A DNA stretch of 64,000 nt from Peloplasma aerotolerans (GTDB taxonomy: Bacteria; Bacillota_I; Bacilli_A; Acholeplasmatales; Acholeplasmataceae), in the NCBI RefSeq assembly GCF_030012175.1, contig NZ_JASCXW010000004.1, forward strand, positions 1 to 64,000, given 5' to 3'. The position numbers and the translations under genes were made by a program. The notes under the pieces were generated by a model, which was not told where the DNA came from, searched no databases, and saw only the letters and a program-made list of their open reading frames with translations. Every line of letters starts with the position of its first letter. Positions within the stretch are counted from its first letter, which is position 1. Shown here piece by piece: positions 63,032-64,000 of this stretch.

Positions 63032-64000
63032 ATGGATCAAGGAGTTTTTAAGAATTTATTAAAACATGCAACCTTTGGTTATTCTGTTTATCATTTAAAA
63101 CCTTCAGTTAAGCAATTAACATCCAATGATCGGTTTAATCAAATCATTAATCAGTATGACCAACAATTTAAATCTAATCAAAGTACTAACGCTTCAAGCC
63201 CTTTTCTTGAATTTTTAGGATTGCTTATAGGCAACAAACAACAAGAAACACATATTTATCTTCATCAAAAATCTTATAAGGTGTCTCTAGCATATGATGA
63301 AGAATATCTTTATGTTTACTTATATGATCAAATGGAATCATCAATACAATATGATTTATTGACACCTGATCAAATAAAATATCAAAATTTCTCATTCCAT
63401 AATCTATCCTACATATGGGAAACTGATACAAATGGTTTATTTACATATGTTGACCCAATTGTTTTTGATATACTAGGATATCATCCTAATGAAATCGTTG
63501 GGCAAAAACATTTTTATGATTTATTCCATGAAGAAGATAAAGAAACAGTTATAAAAATGGCATTTGAGACATTTGCCAAACATGAGACATTTGGGAATGT
63601 CATGAATAGAAATATATCAAAAACAAATCAAACAAAGTGGTTACTCTCAAGTGGTGTTCCAAAGCTAGATGAAAAAGGAATTCTTATCGGATACCGAGGT
63701 ATCGATACTGATATGACACAATGGATTTTGTCCTCAGAAAAAGCAGAAGAATTAGAGGATCGTTTTTTGACTGTGTTTAAACATAGTCCATTAGGCATGA
63801 TTCAATATGATCAGTTTGGACAGCTTGTTTTATATAATAAGAAGTTCTTAAAAATGATTGATGTTAAAAATCAAGATTTATTAAAGATGCATGTCTTAGA
63901 TTTTTTAGACAATCGTCTAAAAATGACGTTTGAGCTCTCACAAGATGGAACTGCAAATCGAGTCCGTGGAAACATGATAAATCCTTTTAAAGGGCTAAAA
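63032..64000 (+). CDS. PAS-domain sensor, cut by the window end
   Basis: The frame is open from ATG 63032 (AGAGGGGATGC-like binding site GAGGGG) to the window end, 323 codons. About the first 115 residues are unrecognised. A PAS domain follows (about 120-235): YIWETDTNGLFTYVD, VFDILGYHPNEIVG, and GYRGIDTDMT. A second PAS begins near 245: VFKHSPLGMIQYDQFGQLVLYN. The output domain lies outside; GGDEF or kinase are both possible. No membrane helix is seen in the visible part. Confidence 0.8.
   Translation, partial: MDQGVFKNLLKHATFGYSVYHLKPSVKQLTSNDRFNQIINQYDQQFKSNQSTNASSPFLEFLGLLIGNKQQETHIYLHQKSYKVSLAYDEEYLYVYLYDQMESSIQYDLLTPDQIKYQNFSFHNLSYIWETDTNGLFTYVDPIVFDILGYHPNEIVGQKHFYDLFHEEDKETVIKMAFETFAKHETFGNVMNRNISKTNQTKWLLSSGVPKLDEKGILIGYRGIDTDMTQWILSSEKAEELEDRFLTVFKHSPLGMIQYDQFGQLVLYNKKFLKMIDVKNQDLLKMHVLDFLDNRLKMTFELSQDGTANRVRGNMINPFKGLK

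Noticed and set aside
1-64000. Mycoplasma code (TGA as Trp)
   Set aside because: Many well-recognised proteins end at TGA with the next gene starting there, and their Trp positions use TGG.

Overview
The window is AT-rich (about 70% by eye) and reads with the standard bacterial code: TGG encodes Trp, and TGA is a genuine stop in many genes (for example the ends of the genes at 28815, 54055 and 61528). Gene content (glmSMU, glnA, PepF, Wzz/BY-kinase/PHP phosphatase, degenerate GGDEF and PAS signalling proteins) and base composition suggest a low-GC Gram-positive relative, most likely Acholeplasmatales/Izemoplasmatales-type Mollicutes or a near neighbour. This placement is inference; there is no rRNA in the window.

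Region 1 (1-18.65 kb) is an accessory island. It holds two AbiEi/DUF6088-like genes (one frameshifted) with a duplicated upstream non-coding module, a two-gene phage-like pair, and a three-gene cassette encoding a membrane-anchored PIN nuclease, a HEPN protein and an FRG-domain protein. That cassette is the best candidate for an undescribed (defence-type) system. It abuts two overlapping large serine recombinases. Two XRE regulators then diverge around a 737-bp non-coding region with a nested palindrome and a possible structured RNA. After that come a tyrosine integrase, an excisionase, a DUF4373 replication-type protein, a small unknown, and two further tyrosine recombinases (one frameshifted, one lacking its first catalytic Arg).

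Region 2 (18.8-44.5 kb) is a surface polysaccharide cluster, nearly all on the + strand. It has a winged-helix/Rossmann regulator, an initiating sugar transferase, an epimerase, three glycosyltransferases, a Wzy-like polymerase, a large unknown probable transferase, CapK- and CapA-like proteins, a heparinase II/III-type lyase, a Wzx flippase, wecC and wecB (UDP-ManNAcA), and a seven-gene nonulosonate block best read as CMP-legionaminic acid synthesis. galE follows, bracketed by near-identical 195-bp direct repeats. Just beyond it lie the tail of a TnpB gene and its IS200/IS605-type right end.

Region 3 (45.4-64 kb) looks like the core chromosome: a SEC-C protein, glmS-glmM-glmU (UDP-GlcNAc supply for the cluster), a three-domain regulator in which every catalytic motif is degenerate, coupled to a HEAT-repeat membrane GT2 synthase, a GNAT enzyme, glutamine synthetase, oligoendopeptidase F, the Wzz-like adaptor/BY-kinase/PHP-phosphatase trio that usually controls polysaccharide export, and a PAS-domain sensor cut by the window end.

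Functions are assigned from motifs and remembered family features; no database search was possible.
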